Notes: generated from the sequence alone by a model not told the origin. 64,000 nucleotides of DNA from Streptomyces sp. NBC_00247 (GCF_036188265.1 NZ_CP108093.1:1674001-1738000); one strand, 5' to 3'. Positions 25,706 to 34,500 are shown, counted from the stretch's first letter. Made by a program: numbers and translations.

Positions 25706-26746
25706 TCAGCCCGCTACGCGTACCGCGAGCGCGTCGCCGATCTCGTCGGTGGTGCGGGTGGCCCCGTCGCGCTCCGCGAGGTCGGCGGAGACGGCTGCCT
25801 CGATGCGCGCGGCCTCGGTGTCGTAGCCGAGGTGGCGCAGCAGGAGGGCGACGGAGAGGATCGTGGCCGTGGGGTCGGCCTTGCCCTGGCCGGCGATGTC
25901 GGGGGCCGAGCCGTGGACCGGCTCGAACATCGACGGGAAGGCGCCGGTCGGGTTGATGTTGCCGGAGGCGGCCAGGCCGATACCGCCGGTGACGGCGGCG
26001 GCGAGGTCGGTGAGGATGTCGCCGAAGAGGTTGTCGGTGACGATGACGTCGAAGCGCTCCGGCTGCGTGACGAAGAAGATCGTCGCGGCGTCGACGTGCA
26101 GGTAGTCGGTGGTGACCTGGGGGTATTCGGCCGCGACCTTGTCGAAGGTGTTCTTCCACAGGTGCCCGGCGAAGACGAGGACGTTGTTCTTGTGGACCAG
26201 CGTCAGCTTCTTGCGCGGGCGGGCGGCGGCACGGTCGAAGGCGTCGCGGACCACGCGCTCGACACCGTATGCGGTGTTGACGCTGACCTCGGTGGCGACC
26301 TCGGCGGGCGTACCGGTGCGCAGCGAACCGCCGTTGCCGGTGTACGGGCCTTCGGTGCCCTCGCGCACGACGACGAAGTCGATGTCGGGGCGTCCGGCCA
26401 GCGGGGTCGCGGTGTTCGGGAAGAGCTTCGACGGCCGCAGGTTGATGAAGTGGTCGAAGGCGAAGCGCAGCTTCAGCAGGAGCCCGCGCTCCAGCACGCC
26501 GGACGGGACCGAGGGGTCGCCGATCGCGCCGAGCAGGATGGCGCCGTGGCCCTTGAGGGATTCGAGCTCCGCGTCCGGGAGGGTTTCACCGGTACGGTGC
26601 CAGCGCTGGGCGCCAAGGTCGTACTCCTTGGTCTCCAGCTTCACGTCCTGCGGGAGGACGGCGTTGAGGACCTTGAGGCCCTGGGCAACGACTTCCTGGC
26701 CGATTCCGTCACCGGGGATCACTGCGAGATTGATGCTGCGAGACAT
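25706..26746 (-). CDS. leuB: 3-Isopropylmalate dehydrogenase
   Basis: A protein of 346 residues of the isocitrate/isopropylmalate dehydrogenase family: [13 protein letters not shown] at the N-terminus, [13 protein letters not shown] substrate loop, [22 protein letters not shown] metal site, and [19 protein letters not shown] loop. It oxidises 3-isopropylmalate in leucine synthesis and can act on 3-methylmalate in the citramalate route, which fits cimA in the same region. TATAGT lies 46 bases upstream. Confidence 0.95.
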   Translation of the reverse strand: MSRSINLAVIPGDGIGQEVVAQGLKVLNAVLPQDVKLETKEYDLGAQRWHRTGETLPDAELESLKGHGAILLGAIGDPSVPSGVLERGLLLKLRFAFDHFINLRPSKLFPNTATPLAGRPDIDFVVVREGTEGPYTGNGGSLRTGTPAEVATEVSVNTAYGVERVVRDAFDRAAARPRKKLTLVHKNNVLVFAGHLWKNTFDKVAAEYPQVTTDYLHVDAATIFFVTQPERFDVIVTDNLFGDILTDLAAAVTGGIGLAASGNINPTGAFPSMFEPVHGSAPDIAGQGKADPTATILSVALLLRHLGYDTEAARIEAAVSADLAERDGATRTTDEIGDALAVRVAG

Positions 26747-26791
26747 GACGGCACCTTAGCCGTGCGTCCCACCCCATGACACCAGCCGTCC

Positions 26792-26797
26792 ACTATA
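26792..26797 (-). promoter_or_regulatory. Candidate leuB -10 box
   Basis: TATAGT on the minus strand, 46 bases before the leuB start in the 129-base divergent region. No good -35 was seen. Confidence 0.45.
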
Positions 26798-26825
26798 CGG
26801 ACACATGGTGAGCTGTACGCGTGCC

Positions 26826-26836
26826 GTTCACCTCAC
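26826..26836 (+). promoter_or_regulatory. PHO-box-like unit upstream of the phosphatase gene
   Basis: GTTCACCTCAC matches one 11-base direct-repeat unit of the Streptomyces PhoP box, 40 bases before the acid phosphatase start. The adjoining 11 bases do not repeat it well, so binding would be weak. Confidence 0.35.
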
Positions 26837-26875
26837 GGACGGGATCGGGTCACTCGACAAGTAGATGTTCTGGCC

Positions 26876-28465
26876 ATGGACATCCCCCGCTTCGGAATCC
26901 CCGAGAAGCTCGCCGCCCGCATGAGCATGGCGGAGCAGCACGAGTACCTCCGCACCAGACTGACGCGCCGCGGCGTGCTGCGCACGAGCGTGGCGACCGC
27001 CGCCGTCGCCGGCGCGGGTCTGGGCACCGGCCTCCTCACGGCCTCGCCCGCCGCCGCCGACTCCGCCAAGAACTCCCCGACGGTGCTCACCTCGCGCTCC
27101 ACCACGCAGGTGGACGGCTCGCTGGTGGCCCCGTTCGGCCGGCACCTCGCGTACGGCGCCGACCCGAAGACGCAGATGAGCGTCTCGTGGCAGGTCCCGT
27201 TCGCCGTGAAGCGCCCGTACATCCGCATCGGCCTCAAGCCGTGGTCGCTGAGCCGCCGCATCGACGCCGAGGTGCGCCACCTCACCACGCCGACGCTGAA
27301 CAACGGCGCGATCGCCGCCGCCGAGCAGTTCTACGTGCACGCGAGCCTGGAGCGCCTGCAGCCCGGCACGACGTACTACTACGGCGTCGGCCACGACGGC
27401 TTCGACCCGGCGGACACCCGCAACCTGGGCTCGCTCGGTACGTTCACCACCGCGCCCTCGCGCGCCGAGAACTTCACGTTCACGGCCTTCGGCGACCAGG
27501 GCGTCAGCTACCACGCCCTCGGCAACGACCAGCTGCTGCTCGGCCAGAACCCGGCCTTCCACCTGCACGCCGGCGACATCTGCTACGCCGACCCGTCCGG
27601 CCAGGGCCAGGAGACCGACGTCTACGACGCGCGCACCTGGGACCAGTTCCTGGCCCAGACGGAGACCGTCGCGAAGACGGTCCCCTGGATGGTGACGACC
27701 GGCAACCACGACATGGAGGCGTGGTACTCCCCCGACGGCTACGGCGGCCAGAACGCCCGCTGGACGCTGCCGGACAACGGCCCCGACCCGGTGGGCCTGC
27801 CGGGCGTGTACTCGTTCGTCCACGGCAACGTGGCGGTCGTCGCGCTGGACGCCAACGACGTCTCGAACGAGATCCCGGCGAACCTCGGCATCAGCGGCGG
27901 CAAGCAGACGAAGTGGCTGGACCGCCGCCTCGGCGAGCTCCGCGCCCGCAAGGACGTCGACTTCGTCGTGGTCTTCTTCCACCACTGCGCCTTCTCGACC
28001 ACCAACGCGCACGCCTCCGAGGGCGGGGTGCGCGAGGCGTGGGTGCCGCTGTTCGAGAAGCACCAGGTGGACCTGGTCATCAACGGCCACAACCACGTGT
28101 ACGAGCGCACGGACGCGATTCTGAAGAACGTGGTCTCCCGCAAGGTGCCGATCGGCGAGCGCACGGACCCGACCCGCGACGGCATCGTGTACGTCACGGC
28201 CGGCGGCGCGGGCAAGTCGCTCTACGACTTCCCGGCCCCCGACACGTACGAGGGCCACGTCCACGACCAGGAGAGCGTGGACACGTACTACGTGGCCAAG
28301 GGCGGCGTGCACGCGACGGAGACCGTCGAGTGGTCCCGTGTGCGGTACACCGGCTACTCGTTCCTCGCGGTCGAGGTCACGGTGGGGCAGCACCCGAAGA
28401 TGAAGGTCACCGCGCTCGCCGAGTCGGGCGCGCGCATCGACCACTTCGAGGTCAGCCGCGGCTGA
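26876..28465 (+). CDS. Tat-exported purple acid phosphatase-like metallophosphoesterase
   Basis: A protein of 529 residues. A twin-arginine signal (LTRRGVLRTSVATAAVAG) is preceded by an unusual 27-residue N-region. Next comes a fibronectin-like N-domain (about 75-200), then the metallophosphoesterase domain: FGDQG, GDICYAD, TTGNHDME, FFHHCAF, NGHNHVYERT, the full metal-ligand set including the Tyr of GDxxY that marks purple acid phosphatases. Likely an extracellular phosphomonoesterase or phosphodiesterase. There is no Shine-Dalgarno before ATG 26876. A half PHO box upstream hints at phosphate control. Confidence 0.9.
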   Translation: MDIPRFGIPEKLAARMSMAEQHEYLRTRLTRRGVLRTSVATAAVAGAGLGTGLLTASPAAADSAKNSPTVLTSRSTTQVDGSLVAPFGRHLAYGADPKTQMSVSWQVPFAVKRPYIRIGLKPWSLSRRIDAEVRHLTTPTLNNGAIAAAEQFYVHASLERLQPGTTYYYGVGHDGFDPADTRNLGSLGTFTTAPSRAENFTFTAFGDQGVSYHALGNDQLLLGQNPAFHLHAGDICYADPSGQGQETDVYDARTWDQFLAQTETVAKTVPWMVTTGNHDMEAWYSPDGYGGQNARWTLPDNGPDPVGLPGVYSFVHGNVAVVALDANDVSNEIPANLGISGGKQTKWLDRRLGELRARKDVDFVVVFFHHCAFSTTNAHASEGGVREAWVPLFEKHQVDLVINGHNHVYERTDAILKNVVSRKVPIGERTDPTRDGIVYVTAGGAGKSLYDFPAPDTYEGHVHDQESVDTYYVAKGGVHATETVEWSRVRYTGYSFLAVEVTVGQHPKMKVTALAESGARIDHFEVSRG

Positions 28466-28487
28466 TCCGGCACGGTCACCGGGTCCG

Positions 28488-28530
28488 GGGGCTCCCGTCC
28501 GTCCGTCCCTCGGGGCGGCGGAGGGGAGCC
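28488..28530 (+). terminator. Possible terminator after the phosphatase gene
   Basis: GGCTCCC (28490-28496) pairs with GGGAGCC (28524-28530) around a 27-base GC-rich loop. It is a weak candidate. Confidence 0.35.
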
Positions 28531-28547
28531 TTCGGGCCTGTCGGGAC

Positions 28548-28679
28548 TCAGTGGCCGGTGGCCCCGCCGTTGTCGCGGCGGTCCAGGGCGCGCTGGAGGG
28601 CCGCGGCGGCGTTGTCGCGCTCGGCTTCGGTGGGGCGGGGGGTGTGACGGACGCGGCGGCGGACGGTGGTCTCTGCCAT
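28548..28679 (-). CDS. Small Arg-rich protein of unknown function (43 residues)
   Basis: Begins MAETTVRRRVRHTPR and ends RALDRRDNGGATGH, a short basic N-half followed by an acidic-basic helix (PTEAERDNAAAALQRALD). AGGAGG lies 10 bases before ATG 28679, which favours this start over an in-frame ATG at 28898 whose added 73 residues are low-complexity Pro/Ala. I do not recognise the family, but short proteins with this start are common in Streptomyces. A 250-base upstream region with hairpins may be its leader. Confidence 0.55.
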   Translation of the reverse strand: MAETTVRRRVRHTPRPTEAERDNAAAALQRALDRRDNGGATGH

Positions 28680-28706
28680 GGGGGAACGCCTCCTGAGAAT
28701 CACGGA

Positions 28707-28740
28707 TGTCACGGGTATCGGTGTGTCACGGGTATCGGGG
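28707..28740. repeat. Tandem 17-bp direct repeat
   Basis: TGTCACGGGTATCGGTG and TGTCACGGGTATCGGGG are adjacent, differing at one base, 28 bases upstream of the small Arg-rich ORF. A third, degenerate copy may lie on the left. Confidence 0.7.
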
Positions 28741-28904
28741 GCACGACGGGCCGCCGCGGGGAACGCGTGGGCCGGGGCCGGACCCGGTCGCGCTGCGGAC
28801 GGCGGGTGACGCACTGCCGCCGGCCGTGCGGGACCAGGTACACAAGGGTGGGAAGCGCCGGAAGGTGCGGGAGCGGACGCCGCAGGGGTGGCCTGCATGG
28901 GGCG

Positions 28905-29012
28905 TACCCGCTCACCACCAGTCGCTGGTAGAAGCGAATCGTTCGGCTCCTACAAAACTAGGACACCCGGGGCGCCCTGTCTCCACAATTACTCGGACTT
29001 CCTACTATCTGA
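28905..29012 (-). promoter_or_regulatory. Structured AT-richer element upstream of the small ORF
   Basis: On the minus strand two adjacent hairpins form: 28928-28953 (8 bp plus 3 bp after a bulged C, small CGA-type loop) and 28917-28929 (ACCAG-CGA-CTGGT). An imperfect copy of the first arm, GTAGGAAGTCCGAG, lies about 50 bases upstream (28992-29005). GC is far below its surroundings. It may be a promoter plus structured leader; no ORF explains it. Confidence 0.4.
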
Positions 29013-29251
29013 GACGACCCGGTCCACGCCCGCACCCGCAATCCACCCGCGCGCACCCGGCCCACGCGGGATCGTGCCTGCTCAGAGGCGCCGGGACAGC
29101 CGATCGGGCAGCCGGGCCGGAGAGGCGACCGCCACCCCGGCCGGGTGCTTCTTCGCGGGACATGTCCCGCATGATCCACCCGCCCGGCCCAGGACGACCG
29201 ACCCGACCGAACCGAATCCCGGCCCCCGCCCCCCGCTCCCGGGAAAACGGA
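29013..29251. other. Gene-free stretch before the siderophore operon terminator
   Basis: No supported gene. Its only clear signal is the 16-bp perfect palindrome GCGGGACATGTCCCGC at 29155-29170, of unknown role. Confidence 0.45.
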
Positions 29252-29299
29252 CCGGGCCGGTGGGACGGGCGCGACCGTGCGCCCGTCCCACCGGCCCGG
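29252..29299 (-). terminator. Strong terminator after the siderophore-binding protein gene
   Basis: A 21-bp perfect stem (29252-29272 with 29279-29299) with a 6-base loop, 17 bases past the stop. Confidence 0.9.
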
Positions 29300-29315
29300 A
29301 GACCTGGCGGTTCCG

Positions 29316-30380
29316 CTACTTCTTGACGTACTTCGCGAACTCCGGCACGACGTGGTCGATCGCGTAGGTGGTCGAGAGGATCGAGTCGGTGGCGAACGCC
29401 TGGCTCAGACCGCCCTCGTCGAAGACCATGGCGTGACCGTCGGCGACCGCGGGGATCTTCTTGTAGAGCGCGTCGGAGGTGACCTGCGCGGGCTTGAGGC
29501 CGATGGGCGCGGTGACGATCAGGTCGGCGTCGAACTGGTCGAGGTTCTCCTCGGAGACGCTGACCGAGAACGCGTCACCGGCCTGCTTCTCGATGACCGG
29601 GTTGTTCTTGAAGCCGAGCCGCTTGATGAAGTCGACGCGTCCGGTGCCCGAGACGTACGCACCCCAGCCGACCGAGGTCTTCGAGGCGAGGGTGACCGTC
29701 TTGTCCTTGAACTCGGGGTGCGCCTTCGCCGCGGCGGCGAACTTGTCCTCGACGCCCTGGATCAGCTTGTCCCCCTCGGCCTTCTTGCCGAGCGCGGTGG
29801 AGACCATCCGGGTCTGCTGCTCCCAGGAGAGCTTGTACTGGTCGCCGCCCTTCGGGACGCCGATGACCGGGGCGATCTTGCTGAGGGTGTCGTAACGGGT
29901 CTGGTCACCGCTGGACTTGGTGTCGAGGATCAGGTCGGGCTTGAGGGCCGCGATCTTCTCGTACTCCGGCTCCATGGTGCCGATCTTCTCGGGGCTCTTG
30001 GTGTAGAGGCCCTTGGCCCACGGGCCGACACCGTCGCCGCCGAAGGCGAGCCAGTCGCTCTCGCCGACGGGCTGGACGCCGAGGGCGAGCGCGGTCTCCG
30101 CGTCGCCCCAGCCGAGTGCGACGACCCGCTCGGGCTGCTCCTTCACCGTGATGGAGCCGAACTTGGTGTCGACGGACACCGGGAAGGCTCCGGCCGAGGC
30201 GGAGGCGGTGGACGACGTGTCCTTGGCGGAGTCGCCGGAGTCGTCGGAGGAGCAGCCGGTCGCGCCGATCAGCACGGCGGCGAGCGGAAGCGCCAGCAGG
30301 CCGAGCGAGGCACGGGAGCGGGTGGGGGTACCGGAACGACGGGCAAGGGGGTTCCGGAGACGCACGTTCTTCATGCCCAT
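29316..30380 (-). CDS. Iron-siderophore ABC transporter substrate-binding lipoprotein
   Basis: A protein of 354 residues: lipoprotein signal with Cys near residue 43 (LIGATGC), a Ser/Asp linker, then the two lobes of a class III (FecB/FhuD-type) binding protein (PERVVALGWGDAETALALGV to DADLIVTAPIG). It captures ferric siderophore outside the membrane for the permease pair encoded upstream. An iron box abuts the ATG (30382-30396), so the DmdR/IdeR repressor should control it apart from the permease operon. A second ATG lies two codons downstream. No ribosome site is clear. Confidence 0.9.
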   Translation of the reverse strand: MGMKNVRLRNPLARRSGTPTRSRASLGLLALPLAAVLIGATGCSSDDSGDSAKDTSSTASASAGAFPVSVDTKFGSITVKEQPERVVALGWGDAETALALGVQPVGESDWLAFGGDGVGPWAKGLYTKSPEKIGTMEPEYEKIAALKPDLILDTKSSGDQTRYDTLSKIAPVIGVPKGGDQYKLSWEQQTRMVSTALGKKAEGDKLIQGVEDKFAAAAKAHPEFKDKTVTLASKTSVGWGAYVSGTGRVDFIKRLGFKNNPVIEKQAGDAFSVSVSEENLDQFDADLIVTAPIGLKPAQVTSDALYKKIPAVADGHAMVFDEGGLSQAFATDSILSTTYAIDHVVPEFAKYVKK

Positions 30381-30381
30381 G

Positions 30382-30396
30382 AGGTTAGCCTAACCT
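30382..30396. promoter_or_regulatory. Iron box before the binding-protein gene
   Basis: AGGTTAGCCTAACCT is a perfect 7-bp inverted repeat with a 1-base centre, matching the DmdR/IdeR consensus, and directly adjoins the start codon. Confidence 0.9.
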
Positions 30397-30491
30397 TAAT
30401 TCAGGCGGCGCACAGGGGTCCGATAGATGCAATTCGCGCCGCTTCAGGGCGAGTTGGGTCGCCGCCCGGAGGCTTCGGGCCCGGACCGGGC

Positions 30492-31322
30492 TCAGGCGAC
30501 GGGCTCGTCCTGCCGCACCGCGGCCGGCACGTGGTGGCGGCCGATCGGCACGATCATCGGGGTGCCGGAGGCCGGGTCGGGGACGACCGAGCAGCGCATT
30601 CCGAAGACCTCGGTGACCAGTTCCCCGGTCACGATCTCGGTGGGGCGGCCCTCGGCGACGATCCGGCCGTCCTTCATCGCGACCAGGTGATCGGCGTACC
30701 GGCAGGCGAGGTTCAGATCGTGCAGCACGGCGACCATGGTCACCCCGCGCTCCCGGTTGATGTCGGTGAGCAGGTCGAGGACGTCCAGCTGGTGGCTGAT
30801 GTCGAGGTAGGTGGTCGGCTCGTCGAGCAGCAGTACGTCGGTGTGCTGGGCGATCGCCATGGCGATCCAGACGCGCTGGCGCTGGCCCCCGGAGAGCTCG
30901 TCGACCGGGCGCTCGGCGAGCTCCAGTACGTCCGTGGCGACGAGCGCCTCGGCGACCGCCGCGTCGTCCTCGGCGGTCCAGGAGCGCAGCCAGCCCTGGC
31001 GCGGGTAGCGGCCCCGGCCGACCAGGTCGGCGACGGTGATGCCCTCGGGGGCCACCGGGGTCTGCGGGAGGATGCCGAGGATTCCGGCGACCGCCTTGGT
31101 GGGCATCGACCGGATGTCCTTGCCGTCCAGCAGGACCGTGCCCGCCGAGGGGGCGAGCAGCCGGGCCATGGAGCGCAGCAGGGTGGACTTGCCGCAGGCG
31201 TTGGGGCCCACGATCATCGTCACGCCGCCCGGCGGGATGTCGATGTCGAGGTCCTTGACGATGTCCCGGCTGCCGTATCCGAGGCGCAGTCCGCGCGCTC
31301 CCAGGCTGTGTTCCGCGCTCAC
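30492..31322 (-). CDS. Iron-siderophore ABC transporter ATP-binding protein
   Basis: A protein of 276 residues with Walker A GPNACGKST (about 39-47), signature LSGGQRQR, Walker B VLLLDEPT and switch His in VLHDLN, all intact, of the FecE/FepC type. It powers the FecCD-type permeases encoded just upstream. Its GTG start has GGAGGGGAG 6 bases before it. It lies 70 bases after the second permease gene and 111 bases before the binding-protein gene, all on the minus strand. Confidence 0.93.
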   Translation of the reverse strand: MSAEHSLGARGLRLGYGSRDIVKDLDIDIPPGGVTMIVGPNACGKSTLLRSMARLLAPSAGTVLLDGKDIRSMPTKAVAGILGILPQTPVAPEGITVADLVGRGRYPRQGWLRSWTAEDDAAVAEALVATDVLELAERPVDELSGGQRQRVWIAMAIAQHTDVLLLDEPTTYLDISHQLDVLDLLTDINRERGVTMVAVLHDLNLACRYADHLVAMKDGRIVAEGRPTEIVTGELVTEVFGMRCSVVPDPASGTPMIVPIGRHHVPAAVRQDEPVA

Positions 31323-31392
31323 GCGGCACTCCCCTCCATCTGGTCCTTGCGAGTCCTTGCCGGCCCTGCTTGCGGGGTCGGCCGCGGGCGGG

Positions 31393-32487
31393 TCATCCGC
31401 CCTGTCCCGAACGGTTGGCGCGGATCAGCAGCCACATCAGGTACGGGGCGCCGATCACGCTGGTGACGACCCCGACGGGAAGCTGCCCGGAGGCACCCAT
31501 CGGCAGGTCGACGAGGTCCAGCACGTGCTGCGCGGCGAAGTCGGCGACCACCACCAGCAGCGCGCCGGTCAGCCCGGAGGCGACCAGCGAGGCGCCCCGC
31601 CCGGGGGCCAGTCGGCGGGCGACGGGCGCGGCGACGAAGGCGACGAACCCGACGGGTCCGGCGGCGGCGGTCGCCACACCGGCCAGCGCGACGGCACAGC
31701 AGAGCAGCTGGAGCCGGCCCCGCTCGGTGCGGGCGCCCAGGCCGGCGGCGGTGTCGTCGCCGAGCTGCAGTACGGGCATCTGGCGGGCGGCCAGGAAGAG
31801 CAGCGGCAGCAGCACCACGAGCGCCCAGGCCAGGGGCCTCAGCAGGTCCCAGGAGCGGCCGTTGAGACTGCCGGTGAGCCAGAGCAGCGCCGACTGCGCT
31901 TCGGTGACCTCGGAGCGGGTCATCAGGTAGGAGATCACGCTGGACAGTCCGGCGCCGATACCGACGCCGACGAGGACGAGCCGGGCGCCGGTCACCCCGC
32001 GCCGCCAGGCGAGCGCGTAGATCAGCGCGCCGGTGAGGACCGCGCCGGCCAGGGCGGACACGGAGAGCAGCACCCCGCTGACCGCGAACAGCGAGGAGGC
32101 GAGCACCGCGGCGACGGAGGCGCCCGAGCTGATGCCGATGATGTCGGGGCTGGCGAGCGGGTTGCGCAGCAGGCTCTGGAAGATCGCACCGGAGAGCCCG
32201 AAGGCGATCCCGACCAGGATGGCCATCAGGGCGCGGGGCATCCGCAGCTCGCCGACGATGAACCAGGTGGCGGGGTCGGCGCGCCCGGTGAGGGCGGCGA
32301 ACACGTCGGAGAGCGGCACCGCCATGTCCCCGTACGCCAGCGAACCGCACAGGGCGGCGACGGTGGCGACGGCGAGGACCACGCAGACCGTGAGGTAGCG
32401 GGCGCGGCCGTTGCGGCGCACCCGGGCGACCTCACGTACCGCCCCGGCGGGGGCGGACACCGAAGAGGTGGCGGCGGGGGCGGTCAC
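31393..32487 (-). CDS. Iron-siderophore ABC transporter permease (FecCD family), second gene
   Basis: A protein of 364 residues with about nine TM helices of the BtuC/FecCD fold: GLSGAIFQSLLRNPLASPDI (the ATPase-contact loop), AGPVGFVAFVAAPVARRL and VGVVTSVIGAPYLMWLL. Forms a heterodimer with the upstream permease. GTG 32487 overlaps the stop of that gene by 4 bases (GTGA), so the pair is translationally coupled. The frame is open far upstream, but only in the shadow of the first permease. Confidence 0.92.
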   Translation of the reverse strand: MTAPAATSSVSAPAGAVREVARVRRNGRARYLTVCVVLAVATVAALCGSLAYGDMAVPLSDVFAALTGRADPATWFIVGELRMPRALMAILVGIAFGLSGAIFQSLLRNPLASPDIIGISSGASVAAVLASSLFAVSGVLLSVSALAGAVLTGALIYALAWRRGVTGARLVLVGVGIGAGLSSVISYLMTRSEVTEAQSALLWLTGSLNGRSWDLLRPLAWALVVLLPLLFLAARQMPVLQLGDDTAAGLGARTERGRLQLLCCAVALAGVATAAAGPVGFVAFVAAPVARRLAPGRGASLVASGLTGALLVVVADFAAQHVLDLVDLPMGASGQLPVGVVTSVIGAPYLMWLLIRANRSGQGG

Positions 32488-33554
32488 AGTTCCACCAGCT
32501 TCCGTCGGCGGACCAGGATCACGAAGGGGATGCAGCCGATGACGGCGGTGACGATGCCGACCTGCACCTCGGCGGGCCGAGCGACCAGACGGCCGACGAT
32601 GTCGGCGACGAGCAGCAGGATCGGGGCGAGGACCGCGCTGTAGGCGAGCACCCAGCGGTGGTCGGGGCCGGTGATCAGCCGGGCGGCGTGCGGGACGACC
32701 AGGCCGACGAACCCGATGGGTCCGGCGATCGCGGTGGCCGCGCCGCAGAGCAGGACCACGGCGAGGGCGGAGGCGGCGCGGGCCACGCCCACCCGCTGGC
32801 CGAGGCCCCGGGCCACGTCGTCGCCGAGGGCGAGGGCGTTGAGCTGGGGGCCGAGTGCGAGGGCGAGGAGGGAGCCGACCACGATGAAGGGCAGTACCTG
32901 CCAGAGCGCGTCGGTCTCCCGGCCGGAGAGCGAACCGACCTGCCAGAAGCGGAACTGGTCGAAGGTCTTGCTGTCGGTCAGCAGCATCGCGGTGGTGAGG
33001 GAGCCGAGGAAGGCGGTGGTGGCGGCTCCGGCGAGCGCCAGTTTGACGGGGGTGGCGCCTTCCCGTCCGATCGAGCTGACGCCGTAGACGAAGAGGGCGG
33101 CGAGCAGCGCGCCGCCGAATCCGAACCAGAGGTACTGCCCGGGGGCGGTGAGGCCGAGGACGCCCATGGCGAGGACCACGGAGACGGACGCTCCGGCGTT
33201 GACGCCGAGCAGGCCGGGGTCGGCCAGGGGATTGCGGGTGACGCCCTGCATGAGCGCCCCGGCGAGGCCGAGGGCGACTCCGGCGAGGATTCCGGCGCAG
33301 GTGCGCGGGATGCGGACCGTCCGGACGATGACGTCGGTGCGCCGGGCGTCGTCGGGGCTGACCAGTCCGTGCCACACGTCGGCGAGGGGTACGTGCCCCG
33401 ATCCGACGGCGAGGCTGACCGCGGCGATCAGTACGAGGACCACCAGCGCGGCCAGGAGACCGGCGGCGAGCGCGGAACGGGAACCCTTGCGGCGGACGCC
33501 GGCGGCCGGCGGTGCGGTACGCGCCGAGGGCAGGGTGGCGGCGGCCGGGGTCAC
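32484..33554 (-). CDS. Iron-siderophore ABC transporter permease (FecCD family), first gene
   Basis: A protein of 356 residues with the same fold: GLAGALMQGVTRNPLADPGLLGVNAGAS, AGPIGFVGLVVPHAARL and VQVGIVTAVIGCIPFVILV. First gene of the uptake operon; an iron box lies about 130 bases upstream, so the order repressor site - permease - permease - ATPase - (own box) binding protein implies iron starvation induction. No siderophore synthesis gene is visible, so it may import a xenosiderophore or one made elsewhere. Confidence 0.92.
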   Translation of the reverse strand: MTPAAATLPSARTAPPAAGVRRKGSRSALAAGLLAALVVLVLIAAVSLAVGSGHVPLADVWHGLVSPDDARRTDVIVRTVRIPRTCAGILAGVALGLAGALMQGVTRNPLADPGLLGVNAGASVSVVLAMGVLGLTAPGQYLWFGFGGALLAALFVYGVSSIGREGATPVKLALAGAATTAFLGSLTTAMLLTDSKTFDQFRFWQVGSLSGRETDALWQVLPFIVVGSLLALALGPQLNALALGDDVARGLGQRVGVARAASALAVVLLCGAATAIAGPIGFVGLVVPHAARLITGPDHRWVLAYSAVLAPILLLVADIVGRLVARPAEVQVGIVTAVIGCIPFVILVRRRKLVEL

Positions 33555-33679
33555 CGGGCACCTGTCGCGGTGGCCGGTATCGCGTCCGGCATCGTTCGCT
33601 CCTCAACGGGCTCCGCGTGAAGCCGGCAACGGCTCCACGCAGGGGGAATGCCCGCCAGGAGATAACCCGAGGGCCTACA

Positions 33680-33698
33680 GTAAGGTGACCCTAACATT
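33680..33698. promoter_or_regulatory. Iron box before the permease operon
   Basis: GTAAGGTGACCCTAACATT; its complement reads TTAGGGTCACCTTAC, close to the DmdR/IdeR consensus TTAGGTTAGGCTCACCTAA. It lies 126 bases before the first permease start. Confidence 0.75.
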
Positions 33699-33834
33699 GT
33701 AAGCATGTACGGAAAAAACCGGTCTGGGTCACGATGCCGCACCGGTTGACCGTACGGATCCAGCCATCCACGGGTACCCGGCGAGGGCGACCTCCGTCCG
33801 TACGTACCGCCAGGCCACCTGCCAGGAAGTCGTC

Positions 33835-34437
33835 TTGCACCCCAGCACCGCAGCGCCCACCGTCGTACCGTCCGCCGCCCCGCTCCCCCGCGACGGCTGG
33901 GTCGAACTCACCGCCCCCGGGGAGCTGACCGAACTCCTCGGCGCCCCGCACCCGATCGTCATCGAGAAGGTCCACGACAGGCTGACGGAGGAGGACCTCC
34001 GGCTCATCGGCCAGTCCCCGCTCTGCACGATCGCCACCTCGGACGCGGCGGGCAACTGCGACGCCTCCCCGAAGGGCGGGGAGCCGGGGTTCACGCTCGT
34101 TCTGGACGAGCGCACCCTCGCGCTGCCGGACCTGCCGGGCAACCGCCGCTCGGACGGCTTCCGCAACATCCTGCAGAACCCGCACGTGGGCCTGCTCTAC
34201 TTCATACCCGGCGTCATGGACGTGCTGCGGGTCAACGGCCGCGCCCGGGTCCTGCGGGACGCGCCGTTCTTCGGTGAACTGGCCGACGCGAAGGGCGCCC
34301 GGCCGCAGTTGGCGCTGCTGGTCGAGATCGACGAGATCTTCCGGCACTGCCCGGCGTCCCTGCGTCGCTCGGGCGTCTGGAAGCCGGACACGTGGGGCGC
34401 CGGCGCGCCGCCCGCGATTCCCGGGCAGCGCGGCTGA
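33835..34437 (+). CDS. Pyridoxamine 5'-phosphate oxidase-like FMN-binding protein (MSMEG_1061 type)
   Basis: A protein of 200 residues. The split-barrel flavin-binding core runs from LCTIATSDAAGNCDASPKGGEPGF to GLLYFIPGVMDVLRVNGRARVL, the C-terminal FRHCPASLRRSGVWKPDTW being the mark of the MSMEG_1061 subfamily. The exact redox substrate is unknown; some relatives use F420. TTG 33835 is the first start, with AGGAAG at 7 bases; no ATG/GTG serves as well. It is divergent from the iron-uptake operon and could read from the same regulatory region. Confidence 0.82.
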   Translation: MHPSTAAPTVVPSAAPLPRDGWVELTAPGELTELLGAPHPIVIEKVHDRLTEEDLRLIGQSPLCTIATSDAAGNCDASPKGGEPGFTLVLDERTLALPDLPGNRRSDGFRNILQNPHVGLLYFIPGVMDVLRVNGRARVLRDAPFFGELADAKGARPQLALLVEIDEIFRHCPASLRRSGVWKPDTWGAGAPPAIPGQRG

Positions 34438-34500
34438 GGCGACCAGGACCGGCGCGGTCTCCGTATCCGCCGGGCCCCCGGCACATCAGCCGCCGCCCGG

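Noticed and set aside
28917..28953. Mini-ykkC (guanidine-II) riboswitch
   Set aside because: Two hairpins are present, but only the first loop could be read as ACGA, the second is CGA, and there is no spacer or guanidine-related gene downstream.
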